A DNA stretch of 64,000 nt from an uncultured Lachnospiraceae bacterium (GCA_910587765.1 CAJUNR010000022.1:15721-79720), one strand, 5' to 3'; shown: positions 25,525-34,397, counted from the first letter of the stretch. Notes: a model not told the origin generated them from the sequence alone. Program-made: numbers and translations.

Positions 25525-26237
25525 GAGATATACTGGATGTACATACCCATACGATTGCCAGCGGACATGCGTACAATACGATGATGGAGATGATCCGTGC
25601 AGCGCAGGAGAAGGGTCTGGAGGTATACGGGATCACGGAGCATGCGCCGGGGATGCCGGGAAGCTGCCATGATTTTTATTTTCATAATCTGAAAGTTGTA
25701 GAACGTCAGTTCGGAGAACTGGAGGTGCTTCTGGGAGCGGAAGTGAATATTCTGGACGAAGAGGGAGGCGTGGATCTGGAGGAGCCGTATCTGGGAAGGA
25801 TGGATGTGGTGATCGCCAGCCTGCATGCCCCCTGTATCCGGCCCGGGAGCAGGGAGTGGAATACCCGCTGTCTGATTCGCGCCATGGAGAATCCGCACAT
25901 CAACATTATCGGACATCCGGACGACGGACGTTATCCGCTGGATTACGAAGCGGTGGTGCAGGCGGCGAAGGAGCATCACACGCTTCTGGAGATCAACAAC
26001 AATTCGCTGAATCCGCAGGGCTTCCGCCAGAACGCCGAAGAGAACGATCTGGAGATTTTAAGGCTCTGTAAGAAATACGGCGTTTCAGTGATTCTCGGAA
26101 GCGACGCGCATTATTACAAGGATATCCTGAACCATGAGAGAATCCGGCCGCTTCTGGAGTCGGTGTCTTTTCCGGAGGAGCTGGTGGTGAATACGGACCG
26201 GAAGAAGCTGTATGCGTATATCAATAAATATATGTGA
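25521..26237 (+). CDS. PHP-domain phosphatase (YcdX-like)
   Basis: A 238-residue metal-dependent phosphoesterase. The metal-binding PHP motifs are seen in order: DVHTHTIASGH, GITEHAP, GAEVNILD, ASLHAP, IIGHPDD, LEINNNS and LGSDAHY. The match is to the YcdX/YcdX-like branch. The ATG at 25521 overlaps the HAD stop as ATGA; an in-frame GTG 6 nt earlier is less likely. It closes the purA operon. The substrate is a small phosphomonoester of unknown identity. Confidence 0.88.
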   Translation: MRDILDVHTHTIASGHAYNTMMEMIRAAQEKGLEVYGITEHAPGMPGSCHDFYFHNLKVVERQFGELEVLLGAEVNILDEEGGVDLEEPYLGRMDVVIASLHAPCIRPGSREWNTRCLIRAMENPHINIIGHPDDGRYPLDYEAVVQAAKEHHTLLEINNNSLNPQGFRQNAEENDLEILRLCKKYGVSVILGSDAHYYKDILNHERIRPLLESVSFPEELVVNTDRKKLYAYINKYM

Positions 26238-26300
26238 CAGGCAGCGCAAAAGGGTGTTTTTTATAGCGGTGCCTGTTTTCAGCATGATCCGTTCGTGTCG

Positions 26301-26324
26301 GGCGTCCGGGTGGCGCAGGTGTAA
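26301..26324. repeat. dispersed GC-rich repeat copy 2
   Basis: GGCGTCCGGG(T)GGCG then CAGGTGTAA is the partner of the copy at 20414-20437. It is followed by CAAAAAGTGAT, similar to the AAAAGTAACGAT that follows the short core at 9446. Intergenic. Confidence 0.45.
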
Positions 26325-26362
26325 TCAAAAAGTGATTTTATGACGGCTTCAGCCGAAACTGC

Positions 26363-26391
26363 TGGACTTTATGATTTTAGTGTGCTAAAAT
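26363..26391 (+). promoter_or_regulatory. putative promoter of the YerC-like gene
   Basis: TGGACT (26363-26368), 17 nt and TAAAAT (26386-26391) lie 72 nt upstream of the start codon. A small hairpin (CGGCTTCAGCCG, 26344-26355) precedes it. Confidence 0.4.
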
Positions 26392-26462
26392 AACATCGTA
26401 GCGCAGGGAAGCGATTCTGCGGAAAAGACGATCGAAAAGACACAGACAGGGGTTGGGCAGAT

Positions 26463-26756
26463 ATGAATAAAAAGATCCGGAATGAAGCGACAGACGGGTT
26501 GTTTCGTGCGATACTGAGTCTTCAGAGTATGGAAGAGTGTTATACGTTTTTTGAGGATGTATGTACGATCAATGAGATTCAGTCGCTGTCCCAGCGTTTT
26601 GAGGTGGCGAAGCTGCTTCGGGAGAAGAAGACTTATCTGGAGATCGCCGACCGGACCGGCGCGTCGACGGCGACGATCAGCAGGGTGAACCGTTCTCTGA
26701 ATTACGGGAACGACGGATACGATATGGTATTCCGGAGAATGGATGAGAAAGTATAA
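26463..26756 (+). CDS. YerC/YecD family TrpR-related regulator
   Basis: A 97-residue DNA-binding protein of the YerC/TrpR superfamily. The core EIQSLSQRFEVAKLLREKKTYLEIADRTGASTATISRVNRSL is a TrpR-like helix-turn-helix, followed by a short tail YGNDGYDMVF typical of YerC. The ligand and target genes of this family are not settled. It is monocistronic. Confidence 0.9.
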   Translation: MNKKIRNEATDGLFRAILSLQSMEECYTFFEDVCTINEIQSLSQRFEVAKLLREKKTYLEIADRTGASTATISRVNRSLNYGNDGYDMVFRRMDEKV

Positions 26757-26778
26757 ATCAAACAAGATATATTAGAAT

Positions 26779-26806
26779 CGAGCAGGGAAGGTTTCTTCCC
26801 TGCTCG
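26779..26806. repeat. dispersed 12-bp palindromic repeat, second copy
   Basis: CGAGCAGGGAAG and CTTCCCTGCTCG flank a GTTT loop. The same stem, with one extra G, lies in the ribU leader (12929-12957). Here it is followed by GC-rich, partly self-complementary sequence to about 26940 with no gene. It could end the yerC transcript, but no T run follows. Confidence 0.6.
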
Positions 26807-26945
26807 CCGCGCGGGGTGCGTGCTGCAAAGCAGTAAATTTCCTTACGCGCCCCTGCGCATAAAATGCCGCGTGCGGGAGTTCCCTGCGCGCGGCTTTGCT
26901 GTCATGGCGTTGTTCGGCACCCGGGCGGGGTATTCCCGGCAGTGC

Positions 26946-27560
26946 TCACTCTTTGTGTTTTTTCCCGGATTCTTTTCTGGGAAGACCGTCGATCAGCTTT
27001 TCGATCACCTGTTTTTTCACATAGACGTCAAAACTCAGAAGACAGATGAAGGAAAAGATGTGCAGAAACTGCTGTTCTTCCTCCGGCGCTTCGCTGAACG
27101 TCCCGGAAGCGATCCGGTAGCTCTCGATCACGTCCGCTTTCATCTTCTCCACCTGACTTTTCTCCAGACTGAAGACTTCTTCGTAGATGGCCTGCATGTT
27201 CAGCGGTTCCTGTGTGTGGAAATACCGCTCGGTCAGGGGCTCCAGCAGACTCTGGATATCGCCGATGGACAAAATTCCTTTATAATAGTAGATATAGATC
27301 AGAAGCAGCATGTGCTCTTTGGAATATTTCTTCTTCTCCGGAGAGGGAATCAGGCGATTCTTGGCATAGTTATTAATCATGGTCTTGGTCAGGATCTTGT
27401 CTTCCGGGTAGCGTTTGGAGGAATGGAGATGTTCTTCCATGAAAGTCGTCACCTGGTCCATGTACAGGTCAATGTCCGGAATCTCTTTCGGTTTGATATA
27501 ATCAATCTTCTCCAGACTGGAGAGGATGCTGTTCAGGATGTCCTGCGGATCAATCGTCAT
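26946..27560 (-). CDS. DUF1836 domain protein
   Basis: A 204-residue soluble protein. DUF1836 signatures are YPEDKILTKTMINNYAKNRLIPSPEKKKYSKEHMLLLI and the following helical bundle; the N-terminal part has a MerR-like winged-helix flavour. No operon partner is seen: it is monocistronic, leftward, with an AGAGGTGATAA site before the ATG. Family function is unknown but a DNA-binding role is often inferred. Confidence 0.85.
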   Translation of the reverse strand: MTIDPQDILNSILSSLEKIDYIKPKEIPDIDLYMDQVTTFMEEHLHSSKRYPEDKILTKTMINNYAKNRLIPSPEKKKYSKEHMLLLIYIYYYKGILSIGDIQSLLEPLTERYFHTQEPLNMQAIYEEVFSLEKSQVEKMKADVIESYRIASGTFSEAPEEEQQFLHIFSFICLLSFDVYVKKQVIEKLIDGLPRKESGKKHKE

Positions 27561-27686
27561 ATTTTATCACCTCTGTACTCATTATATAGTATTCAAAACT
27601 ACATAACAAGCTTTTTTTAAAATCTTTTGTTTTTTCTGTATTTCTGTGAATATCTTTGCGCAGAATGGCCATAATATAACTGAACC

Positions 27687-27762
27687 AAAGATAAATTGAA
27701 TACTTATCCTCCCCTTGAAGGAAGCCCCCGTTTCAGACGAACTGTTGCGGGGGCTTTCGTTT
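27687..27762 (+). ncRNA. candidate small RNA with C-rich anti-SD motif
   Basis: A stretch without an open reading frame carries TCCTCCCC (27707-27714) and then a good intrinsic terminator: AAGCCCCCG with CGGGGGCTT (27722-27730/27748-27756) and TCGTTTT. Neither flanking gene needs a terminator here: DUF1836 starts away to the left and the nifJ promoter lies further right. A weak TATAAC -10 is at 27675. A short C-rich RNA that pairs with ribosome sites is one explanation. The 5' end is a guess. Confidence 0.35.
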
Positions 27763-27786
27763 TGCGTGCAAATGTCGAAAATCCCA

Positions 27787-27814
27787 TTGACTTATATGAA
27801 AAATCGTGTATAAT
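27787..27814 (+). promoter_or_regulatory. strong sigma-A promoter of the catabolic cluster
   Basis: TTGACT (27787-27792), a 16-nt spacer and a perfect TATAAT (27809-27814). It is the only near-consensus promoter I find between the sRNA candidate and iclR, so it may drive the whole run of co-directional genes from the oxidoreductase onward. Confidence 0.8.
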
Positions 27815-27830
27815 ATTTAATATAAACAAC

Positions 27831-27855
27831 ATATTGTCTATAATATAGACAATAT
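27831..27855 (+). promoter_or_regulatory. 25-bp perfect palindrome, probable operator
   Basis: Arms ATATTGTCTATA and TATAGACAATAT flank a single central A. The palindrome starts about 16 nt after the -10 box, over the likely transcription start, where a bound repressor would block transcription. The IclR-family protein encoded in the cluster is the natural candidate; that assignment is inference. Confidence 0.6.
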
Positions 27856-27876
27856 AAAAAGGACGGGAGGGAACCG

Positions 27877-30800
27877 ATGAGAAAAAGGAAAATGTGTACG
27901 ATGGATGGAAATGAAGCGGCGGCGTACGCTTCCTATGCTTTTACCGAGGTGGCGGCCATTTACCCGATCACGCCGTCTTCTCCCATGGCGGAATACGTAG
28001 ACCGCTGGGCGGCGGAAGGAAAAAAGAATATTTTCGGAGAAACGGTAAAGCTGGTTGAGATGCAGTCGGAGGCGGGAGCGGCGGCGGCTGTTCACGGGGC
28101 CATGGAAGCCGGAGTGCTGACCTCGACTTACACAGCCTCCCAGGGACTCCTTCTGATGATACCGACGATGTACCGAATGGCCGGACACTTAAAACCGGGG
28201 GTTATTCACGTAGCTTCGCGTTCGGTAGCTTCGCATGCGTATTCGATTTTCGCGGAGCATTCGGACGTTATGGCCTGCCGGCAGACGGGGTATGCGCTTC
28301 TGGCTTCCTCCAGCGTACAGCAGGCGATGGATCTGGGGGCGGTCGCGCATCTGGCGTCCATCAGGTCGAGCGTTCCTTTTCTCCATTTTTTTGACGGATT
28401 CCGTACCTCCCATGAGATTCAGAAGATCGAATGTCTGGATTACGGCGAGCTGGCGGAGCTGGTGGACCGGAATGCGCTCCTCCGGTTCCGGAAGAAAGCG
28501 CTGAATCCGGAGCATCCGCTGATCCGCAATACCGGTCAACTGCCGGATACCTATTTCCAGAGCCGGGAGGTCTGCAATCTCTATTACGAGAACGTCCCGA
28601 AGATCGTGGAAGAGGATATGAGGAAGATACAGAAGCTTACGGGCAGGGAATACGGACTGTTCCGGTATTACGGCGCGAAGGACGCCCGGACCGTTATGGT
28701 TGCAATGGGCTCCGTGGCTGGAACGATCCGAGAGACCGTGGATTTTCTGAACGCGCAGGGAGAAAAAGTCGGATTTGTGGAGGTCCATCTTTACAGGCCG
28801 TTCAGCGCCGCGCATTTTCTGGATGCGGTGCCGCGGACCGTGGAAAGAGTTGTTGTTCTGGACCGGACGAAGGAGAGCGGGGCGCTGGCGGAGCCTCTGT
28901 ACGCGGACGTCTGCGCATCGTTCAACGAGGCCGGGATCCATCCGCTCGTTGTCGGCGGAAGATACGGCATCGGCGGGAAGGATACGGATCCGACGCTTGT
29001 GAAAGCTGTTTTTGACAACGCCGCGTCGGAACATCCCCGGAACCATTTTACCGTCGGGATAGAAGACGATCTGACCCATCACTCGCTTCCGGCCGGAGAA
29101 CCGCTGAATATTGAGGTGGAAGGGCAGACGTGCTGTAAATTCTGGGGGCTGGGCTCCGACGGGACCGTCGGCGCGAATAAAAATTCCATCAAGATTATCG
29201 GAGATCATACGCAGTTGTATGTACAGGCTTATTTTGAGTACGACGGCAAAAAATCCGGCGGAGTGACAAAATCGCATCTTAGGTTCGGGACAAAGCCGAT
29301 TCAGTCCTCCTGTTATGTAAAGCATGCGGACTTTGTGTCCTGTCATCAGGCTTCCTATGTACATAAATATGACATGCATTCCGAGATCAGGCCGGGGGGA
29401 GCGTTTCTGCTGAACTGCGGCTGGCAGGGGAGAGAACTGGAGGAACATCTTCCGCAGGAGCTGAAACGTTATATCGCTGAGAACCGTATCCGTCTCTATA
29501 CCGTCGACGCAACCGCGATTGCCGGAGAGCTGGGGATGGGGAACCGGATCAACACCATCTTACAGGCGGCGTTTTTTAAGATTACCGGCATCATCCCGCT
29601 GGAGGAAGCGGTCGCCTGTATGAAGGAATCGGTTGAGAAAACTTATGGAAGCAAAGGCGAGGAGATTGTACGGAAGAACTGCTGTGCGATTGACCGGGGA
29701 CTTGAAGAGCTCCGTCAGGTTCCGGTGCCGGAGGAATGGAGACACGCGCGGGGATGCCGGCAGGGAGCGGACGATGCGCAGGCTCCGGAATATGTGCGCA
29801 AAATAATGCGTCCCGTTCTCGCACAGCAGGGGAGCAGCCTTCCGGTCAGCGTTTTCCGGGAATGGGAGGACGGCGGGATGCCGTCGGGGACATCGAAATA
29901 TGAGAGGCGGGGGATTGCAGTCCTCGTACCGCGGTGGGATCCGGATGCGTGCATACAGTGCGGGAAATGTTCGCTCGTATGTCCTCATGCGGCGATCCGT
30001 CCGTTCCTGCTGACCGGGGAAGAGGCGGAGCGTCTCCCGCCCGCCGCCAAAACGCAGGACGCCAGAGGAAAGAATCTGGAAGGATACCGGTTCCGCGTGC
30101 AGACGGATCCTCTGGACTGCAGCGGATGCGGGAGCTGCGCGCACGTCTGTCCGGCAGACGCGCTTGCGATGACGCCGGCGGAATCGCAGGCGGGCGAGAT
30201 GGCGAACTGGGATTTGCTCACCGCTCTGCCGGAACGGGAGCTGACGGATTCCGGAACCGTGAGAGGCAGTCAGTTCCGGAAGCCGCTTCTGGAATTTCCG
30301 GGAGCGTGCCCGGGCTGCGGGGAGACGCCCTATGTCAAACTGGCCACACAGTTATTCGGAGACCGGATGTACATTGCCGCGGCTACCGGCTGTTCCCTCG
30401 TGTGGGCGACGGATTATCCGTGCGGTCCCTACACCGTCAATGAGAAAGGAAGAGGGCCGGCGATGAGCAATTCTCTGTTTGAAAATAACGGGGAATTTGG
30501 TTTTGGCATTTCTCTGGGCGTGAAAATGCAGAGGGAACGGATGCGTTCCGCGGCGGAACGGCTTTTGGACAATACAGTGTCCGCCGAACTGGCCGGCGCG
30601 GCGCGGGACTGGCTGGAAAGCTATGAGGACGGCGGGCGGAATCCGAAAGCCAGCGACCGGTTCCGGCAGGCGCTTGCCGTCTGCGGGGAACAGGACCGGG
30701 AGGAAGTGCGGTTTCTGATCCGGAACGCGGAACATCTGGCCAAAAAATCAATCTGGATTCTGGGCGGAGACGGCTGGGCTTACGACATCGGTTACGGAGG

Positions 30801-31401
30801 TCTGGATCACGTACTGGCCATGGGCGAGGATGTGAACATACTCGTTCTGGATACGGAAGTCTATTCCAACACCGGAGGACAGGCGTCCAAGGCGACGCCG
30901 AAAGGTGCGGTGGCGCAGTTTGCGGCATCGGGAAGGCGTTCCCGGAAAAAGGATCTGGGCATGATGGCCATGAGCTACGGGAATGTTTATGTGGCGCAGG
31001 TTTCGATGGGCGCCGACGAAGCGCAGGTTCTGAAAGCGTTTCGGGAAGCGGAGGCCTATCCGGGACCGTCCCTGCTGATTGCCTATGCGCCCTGTCAGCT
31101 TCACGGGTTGAGATGCGGGATGAACGCAGTGCAGACGGAGATGAAACGCGCGGTGGAATGCGGTTACTGGAAGATTTACCGTTATCATCCGGGGAGGAAG
31201 GCGGAGGGAAAGCCTGCGTTTACGCTCGATTCACGGGAACCTGTCCTTCCGCTGGAAGACTTTATGGCGGGGGAGAACCGGTTTGCTTCGCTGAAGAGAA
31301 GCGATCCGGAACTGTTTCGGACGCTGCTTGAGGAAGCGGAAGAAGAAGCCGCCGAACAGTATCAAAAATACCGCAGAATGGCGGAAGGAGAAGCGATATG
31401 A
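27877..31401 (+). CDS. pyruvate/2-oxoacid:ferredoxin oxidoreductase, NifJ type
   Basis: A 1174-residue single-chain, TPP- and iron-sulfur-dependent enzyme that decarboxylates a 2-oxoacid to an acyl-CoA and reduces ferredoxin. Domain I carries YPITPSS (Thr32) and Arg115 in VASRSVASHA. Two 4Fe-4S motifs follow: CIQCGKCSLVCP (from 692) and CSGCGSCAHVCP (from 748). The TPP domain has CPGCGETPYVK (about 811) and GGDGWAYDIGYGG (about 963). The pocket segment usually HALSIFGDH (as I recall it) reads HAYSIFAEH here, so the substrate may not be pyruvate. Its neighbours (Ptb, Buk and PanB types) point to 2-oxoisovalerate. Overlaps the next gene as ATGA. Confidence 0.88.
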   Translation: MRKRKMCTMDGNEAAAYASYAFTEVAAIYPITPSSPMAEYVDRWAAEGKKNIFGETVKLVEMQSEAGAAAAVHGAMEAGVLTSTYTASQGLLLMIPTMYRMAGHLKPGVIHVASRSVASHAYSIFAEHSDVMACRQTGYALLASSSVQQAMDLGAVAHLASIRSSVPFLHFFDGFRTSHEIQKIECLDYGELAELVDRNALLRFRKKALNPEHPLIRNTGQLPDTYFQSREVCNLYYENVPKIVEEDMRKIQKLTGREYGLFRYYGAKDARTVMVAMGSVAGTIRETVDFLNAQGEKVGFVEVHLYRPFSAAHFLDAVPRTVERVVVLDRTKESGALAEPLYADVCASFNEAGIHPLVVGGRYGIGGKDTDPTLVKAVFDNAASEHPRNHFTVGIEDDLTHHSLPAGEPLNIEVEGQTCCKFWGLGSDGTVGANKNSIKIIGDHTQLYVQAYFEYDGKKSGGVTKSHLRFGTKPIQSSCYVKHADFVSCHQASYVHKYDMHSEIRPGGAFLLNCGWQGRELEEHLPQELKRYIAENRIRLYTVDATAIAGELGMGNRINTILQAAFFKITGIIPLEEAVACMKESVEKTYGSKGEEIVRKNCCAIDRGLEELRQVPVPEEWRHARGCRQGADDAQAPEYVRKIMRPVLAQQGSSLPVSVFREWEDGGMPSGTSKYERRGIAVLVPRWDPDACIQCGKCSLVCPHAAIRPFLLTGEEAERLPPAAKTQDARGKNLEGYRFRVQTDPLDCSGCGSCAHVCPADALAMTPAESQAGEMANWDLLTALPERELTDSGTVRGSQFRKPLLEFPGACPGCGETPYVKLATQLFGDRMYIAAATGCSLVWATDYPCGPYTVNEKGRGPAMSNSLFENNGEFGFGISLGVKMQRERMRSAAERLLDNTVSAELAGAARDWLESYEDGGRNPKASDRFRQALAVCGEQDREEVRFLIRNAEHLAKKSIWILGGDGWAYDIGYGGLDHVLAMGEDVNILVLDTEVYSNTGGQASKATPKGAVAQFAASGRRSRKKDLGMMAMSYGNVYVAQVSMGADEAQVLKAFREAEAYPGPSLLIAYAPCQLHGLRCGMNAVQTEMKRAVECGYWKIYRYHPGRKAEGKPAFTLDSREPVLPLEDFMAGENRFASLKRSDPELFRTLLEEAEEEAAEQYQKYRRMAEGEAI

Positions 31402-32363
31402 GGAGGATTGCGGAAATCTATGAGAGACTTGAGGGCGCGCCTTCCAGAACGCTGGCAGTTGCCGCGGCGGCGGATACGGAGGTGTTGAAGGCGGTTGCGC
31501 AGGCAAGAAGGAAAGGGATAGCGCAGGCGGTTCTCTTTGGAAAGGCCGGAGAAATCCGCAGGTGCCTGGAACGGACGGGAGAGAAGGCGGAGGATTATCG
31601 GATCGTGGACTGCGGGGAAGAGGGAACAGCCGCCAGGGAGGCGGTCCGCAGCGTAGCGCGGGGGGACTGCGATGTCTTAATGAAGGGGCTGCTTCCTTCG
31701 GATGTCTTTCTCCGGGCTGTTCTGGACAAAGACTGCGGCATCAGGAAAAGCGGAAATATTCTTCACGCGGTGGCGGTGATGGAAATCTGCGTTGACGGGG
31801 AGGAGCGGCTGCTGTTTCTGACTGATCCCGGTTTTATTCCCCTGCCGGACTTGGAGACGAAGGAACTTATGATCCGCAATCTGAGCGTGCTGCTGCGCAG
31901 ACTGGGCTGCCGGATGCCGAAGATTGCCGTGCTGTCGGCCATGGAGAAAGTCAATCCTAAGATTCTCTCCAGTGTGGAGGCGGGAGAACTGGAGGCGAAG
32001 AACCGCAGGGGCGAACTTACGGGCTGCGTGGTCGGAGGTCCGTTCTCGATGGATCTTGCAGTCTCGAAACGCTCTGCGAGGCAGAAAGGCTTTGCGCATC
32101 CGGTAGCCGGAGAGGCGGACGCCGTTCTGGTACCGTCTCTGGAGGTGGGAAACGCGGTGCTGAAGACGATCTCCTATCTGACGGACAGCTCCATGGCAGG
32201 CTGTGTGTGCGGAACAGAAAAGCCCATTGTGTTTACTTCGCGGAGCGATTCGGCGCAGACGAAGCTCAATACGATCGCGCTGGCCGTTCTGCTGGCCGGA
32301 CAGAAGACGGTGGATGAAACAGGAGGGGACGATGAAAGAAAAATACAGGATACTGACGGTTAA
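31398..32363 (+). CDS. ptb: phosphate acyltransferase, butyryl/isobutyryl type
   Basis: A 321-residue cytoplasmic enzyme of the phosphate acetyl/butyryltransferase family, converting acyl-CoA plus phosphate to acyl-phosphate. Seen: DVLMKGLLPSDVFLRAVLDKDCGIRKSGNILHAVAVME, MEKVNPKILSSVEA, GPFSMDLAVS and the C-terminal NAVLKTISYL. The pattern is Ptb rather than Pta. It starts within the stop of the oxidoreductase gene and overlaps the kinase gene by 32 nt, so the three are translationally linked and act in sequence: acyl-CoA to acyl-phosphate to acid plus ATP. Isobutyryl-CoA is the inferred substrate. Confidence 0.88.
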   Translation: MRRIAEIYERLEGAPSRTLAVAAAADTEVLKAVAQARRKGIAQAVLFGKAGEIRRCLERTGEKAEDYRIVDCGEEGTAAREAVRSVARGDCDVLMKGLLPSDVFLRAVLDKDCGIRKSGNILHAVAVMEICVDGEERLLFLTDPGFIPLPDLETKELMIRNLSVLLRRLGCRMPKIAVLSAMEKVNPKILSSVEAGELEAKNRRGELTGCVVGGPFSMDLAVSKRSARQKGFAHPVAGEADAVLVPSLEVGNAVLKTISYLTDSSMAGCVCGTEKPIVFTSRSDSAQTKLNTIALAVLLAGQKTVDETGGDDERKIQDTDG

Positions 32364-33435
32364 TCCGGGTTCCACATCAACCAAGGTGGCGCTTTTTGAG
32401 GAGGATGAGGCGCTGTTCATGACGACGGTCGAACATGAATCCGCCGTTCCCGGACCGGTACAGGAACAGTTGGCGTACCGGAAAGCCGGTATTGTCCGCG
32501 AAGTCCGGCAGAGGGGATACGGACTGGAGGAGGTCGACGTATTTGCCGGGAGAGGAGGCTCGATGTACCCGTGCCCGGGCGGTATTTATGAGGTGAATGA
32601 AAAAATGCTCGAGGATGCCAGATCGGGGCCTTTCGGAGAGCATCCGGCCAGATTATCCTGTCAGATCGTGGAAGAATTAAAAAACGAGTATGGAGGAAAA
32701 GCCTGTATTGTGGACCCTCCGGACACGGATGAGCTGGCGGAGCCCTTCCGGCTGACGGGGATAAAAGAGGTATACAACAGAAGCGCCGCTCATGCTTTGA
32801 ATCAGAAGGCGGTCGGCCGGATGTACGCGAAAGAACAGGGAACGCGTTATGAGGCTTTGAACCTTATCATCGCGCACATCGGAGGAGGGGTGTCGGTAAC
32901 AGCGCATGAAAAGGGACGGATGATTGATACGAACGACATTCTTCATGGGAGCGGACCGATTGCGCCGACGCGTTGCGGGGATATTGCGCCGGGAAGTCTC
33001 ATAGATTTGTGCTTTTCCGGAAAATATACAAAAACAGAGCTGCACAATCTGACCCATAAAAACGGCGGGCTGACAGCGCTGCTGGGGACGCCCGACATCC
33101 GGAAGATCAGGGAGAGAATCGAGGCGGGAGACGGTTATGCCAGACTGTGTCTGGACAGTATGATCGCTTCCATTGCCAAATGCATCGGACAAAGAGCGGT
33201 TGCCCTGAAAGGAGAGGTGGATCAGATTCTCTTTACCGGGGGAGCTGCACGCGATTCGTACGTAGTGGAGGGCATTAGAAAATACGTGAGCTGGATTGCG
33301 CCGGTGTCTGTCAGAGCCGGAGAGCTGGAAATGCAGGCGCTGGCAGCGGGTGCACTGCGATGGCTCAGAAAGGAGGAAGAACCAGAAAATTATACGGGCA
33401 GGCCGGTCTGGCACATGGACGGGACAGCCGGATGA
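32332..33435 (+). CDS. buk: butyrate/isobutyrate kinase
   Basis: A 367-residue ASKHA-fold kinase that makes ATP from acyl-phosphate. Motifs: ILTVNPGSTSTKVALFE (phosphate 1), FAGRGGSMYPCPGG, NRSAAHALNQKAV, IAHIGGGVSVTAHEKGRMIDTND (adenosine/phosphate 2) and QILFTGGAARD. The segments match butyrate kinase rather than acetate kinase. AGGAGGGG precedes the ATG at 32332; a longer frame back to 32203 lies inside the upstream gene and is rejected. It is the substrate-level phosphorylation step of the cluster. Confidence 0.9.
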   Translation: MKEKYRILTVNPGSTSTKVALFEEDEALFMTTVEHESAVPGPVQEQLAYRKAGIVREVRQRGYGLEEVDVFAGRGGSMYPCPGGIYEVNEKMLEDARSGPFGEHPARLSCQIVEELKNEYGGKACIVDPPDTDELAEPFRLTGIKEVYNRSAAHALNQKAVGRMYAKEQGTRYEALNLIIAHIGGGVSVTAHEKGRMIDTNDILHGSGPIAPTRCGDIAPGSLIDLCFSGKYTKTELHNLTHKNGGLTALLGTPDIRKIRERIEAGDGYARLCLDSMIASIAKCIGQRAVALKGEVDQILFTGGAARDSYVVEGIRKYVSWIAPVSVRAGELEMQALAAGALRWLRKEEEPENYTGRPVWHMDGTAG

Positions 33436-33493
33436 GAAAACGGACCGGTCCGGCAGGATCGGTACATACTGTGAAGGAAAGGGGAAAAGAGTG

Positions 33494-34351
33494 ATGAAAA
33501 AGAAAATGAGTTATCAGGAACTTGTGCAGATGAAGCGGGAAGGGAAAAAATTTCTCACCGCGGTCTGCTATGACTATGCGTGGGCGAGGCTGGTGGATCA
33601 GACGCCGATTGAGACGATCTTCTGCGGAGATTCCATGGGGATGAACGTGTACGGCTATGAAAGCACGAATCCGGTCACAATGGAACAGATGATCGTGCAC
33701 TGCCAGGCAGTCCGCAGAGGGGCGCCGAATACATTTATGTTCGGTGACATGGTGTACGGAAGCTACGAAGAGAGCCCGGAGCAGGCGGTGCGCAACGGGA
33801 TCCGGCTGGTGAAAGAAACCGGCGTCGATGCAGTCAAGCTGGAGGGCGGAGTGCAGTTCGCGCCGCACGTCAGGGCGATGACCGACGCGGGCATCATTGT
33901 ATTCGGACATCTGGGGGTGACGCCGCAGTCGGCGGCGCTGAACGACGGCTTCCGCGCAAAAGGCCGCGACACGGATTCGGCGAGGAAGATTATCACAGAC
34001 TGCTTCGCGCTCTATGAAGCCGGCATTAAAGCGATCCTGCTGGAATGTGTGCCGCCGGAGCTCAGCAGATTCGTATCATCCAAACTTCCGATTCCCATAT
34101 TTGAGGCGGACGAACACGGAACGCTGCTTTGCGATATGTTTGATCTGTTCCCGGACAAGAAGCCGCCCAGATTTGCGTACCGCTCCAAATACAGTTTCGG
34201 AAACATGGCGATCGAGTCTCTGAACGACTGGTGGAGAGAAACACGGGAAGGAACCTGGCCCCGGGAGGAAAATCTCTACCGGATCAAGGGGGATATCAAT
34301 GATTATATCAAGGTTTTCGATGAGTTTGAAGACGTGGATTACATGCAGTGA
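33494..34351 (+). CDS. PanB-like hydroxymethyltransferase, divergent copy 1
   Basis: A 285-residue TIM-barrel of the ketopantoate hydroxymethyltransferase family. The metal and substrate residues are kept: Asp in FCGDSMGM, Asp in FGDMVYGSY, VKLEGG, HLGVTPQS and the catalytic Glu in LLECVPPE. The usual IGIGAG loop is replaced by IPIFEADEHG and the C-terminus differs. No panC, panD or panE lies near; the neighbours are catabolic. So it probably works as a retro-aldolase, moving a hydroxymethyl group from a 4-hydroxy-2-oxoacid to tetrahydrofolate. An upstream in-frame extension to 33296 lies within the kinase gene and is rejected. Confidence 0.8.
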   Translation: MKKKMSYQELVQMKREGKKFLTAVCYDYAWARLVDQTPIETIFCGDSMGMNVYGYESTNPVTMEQMIVHCQAVRRGAPNTFMFGDMVYGSYEESPEQAVRNGIRLVKETGVDAVKLEGGVQFAPHVRAMTDAGIIVFGHLGVTPQSAALNDGFRAKGRDTDSARKIITDCFALYEAGIKAILLECVPPELSRFVSSKLPIPIFEADEHGTLLCDMFDLFPDKKPPRFAYRSKYSFGNMAIESLNDWWRETREGTWPREENLYRIKGDINDYIKVFDEFEDVDYMQ

Positions 34352-34397
34352 CACAGAAGATGAGAAAACAATTACATTAAGATAAGGGGGAAACAAC

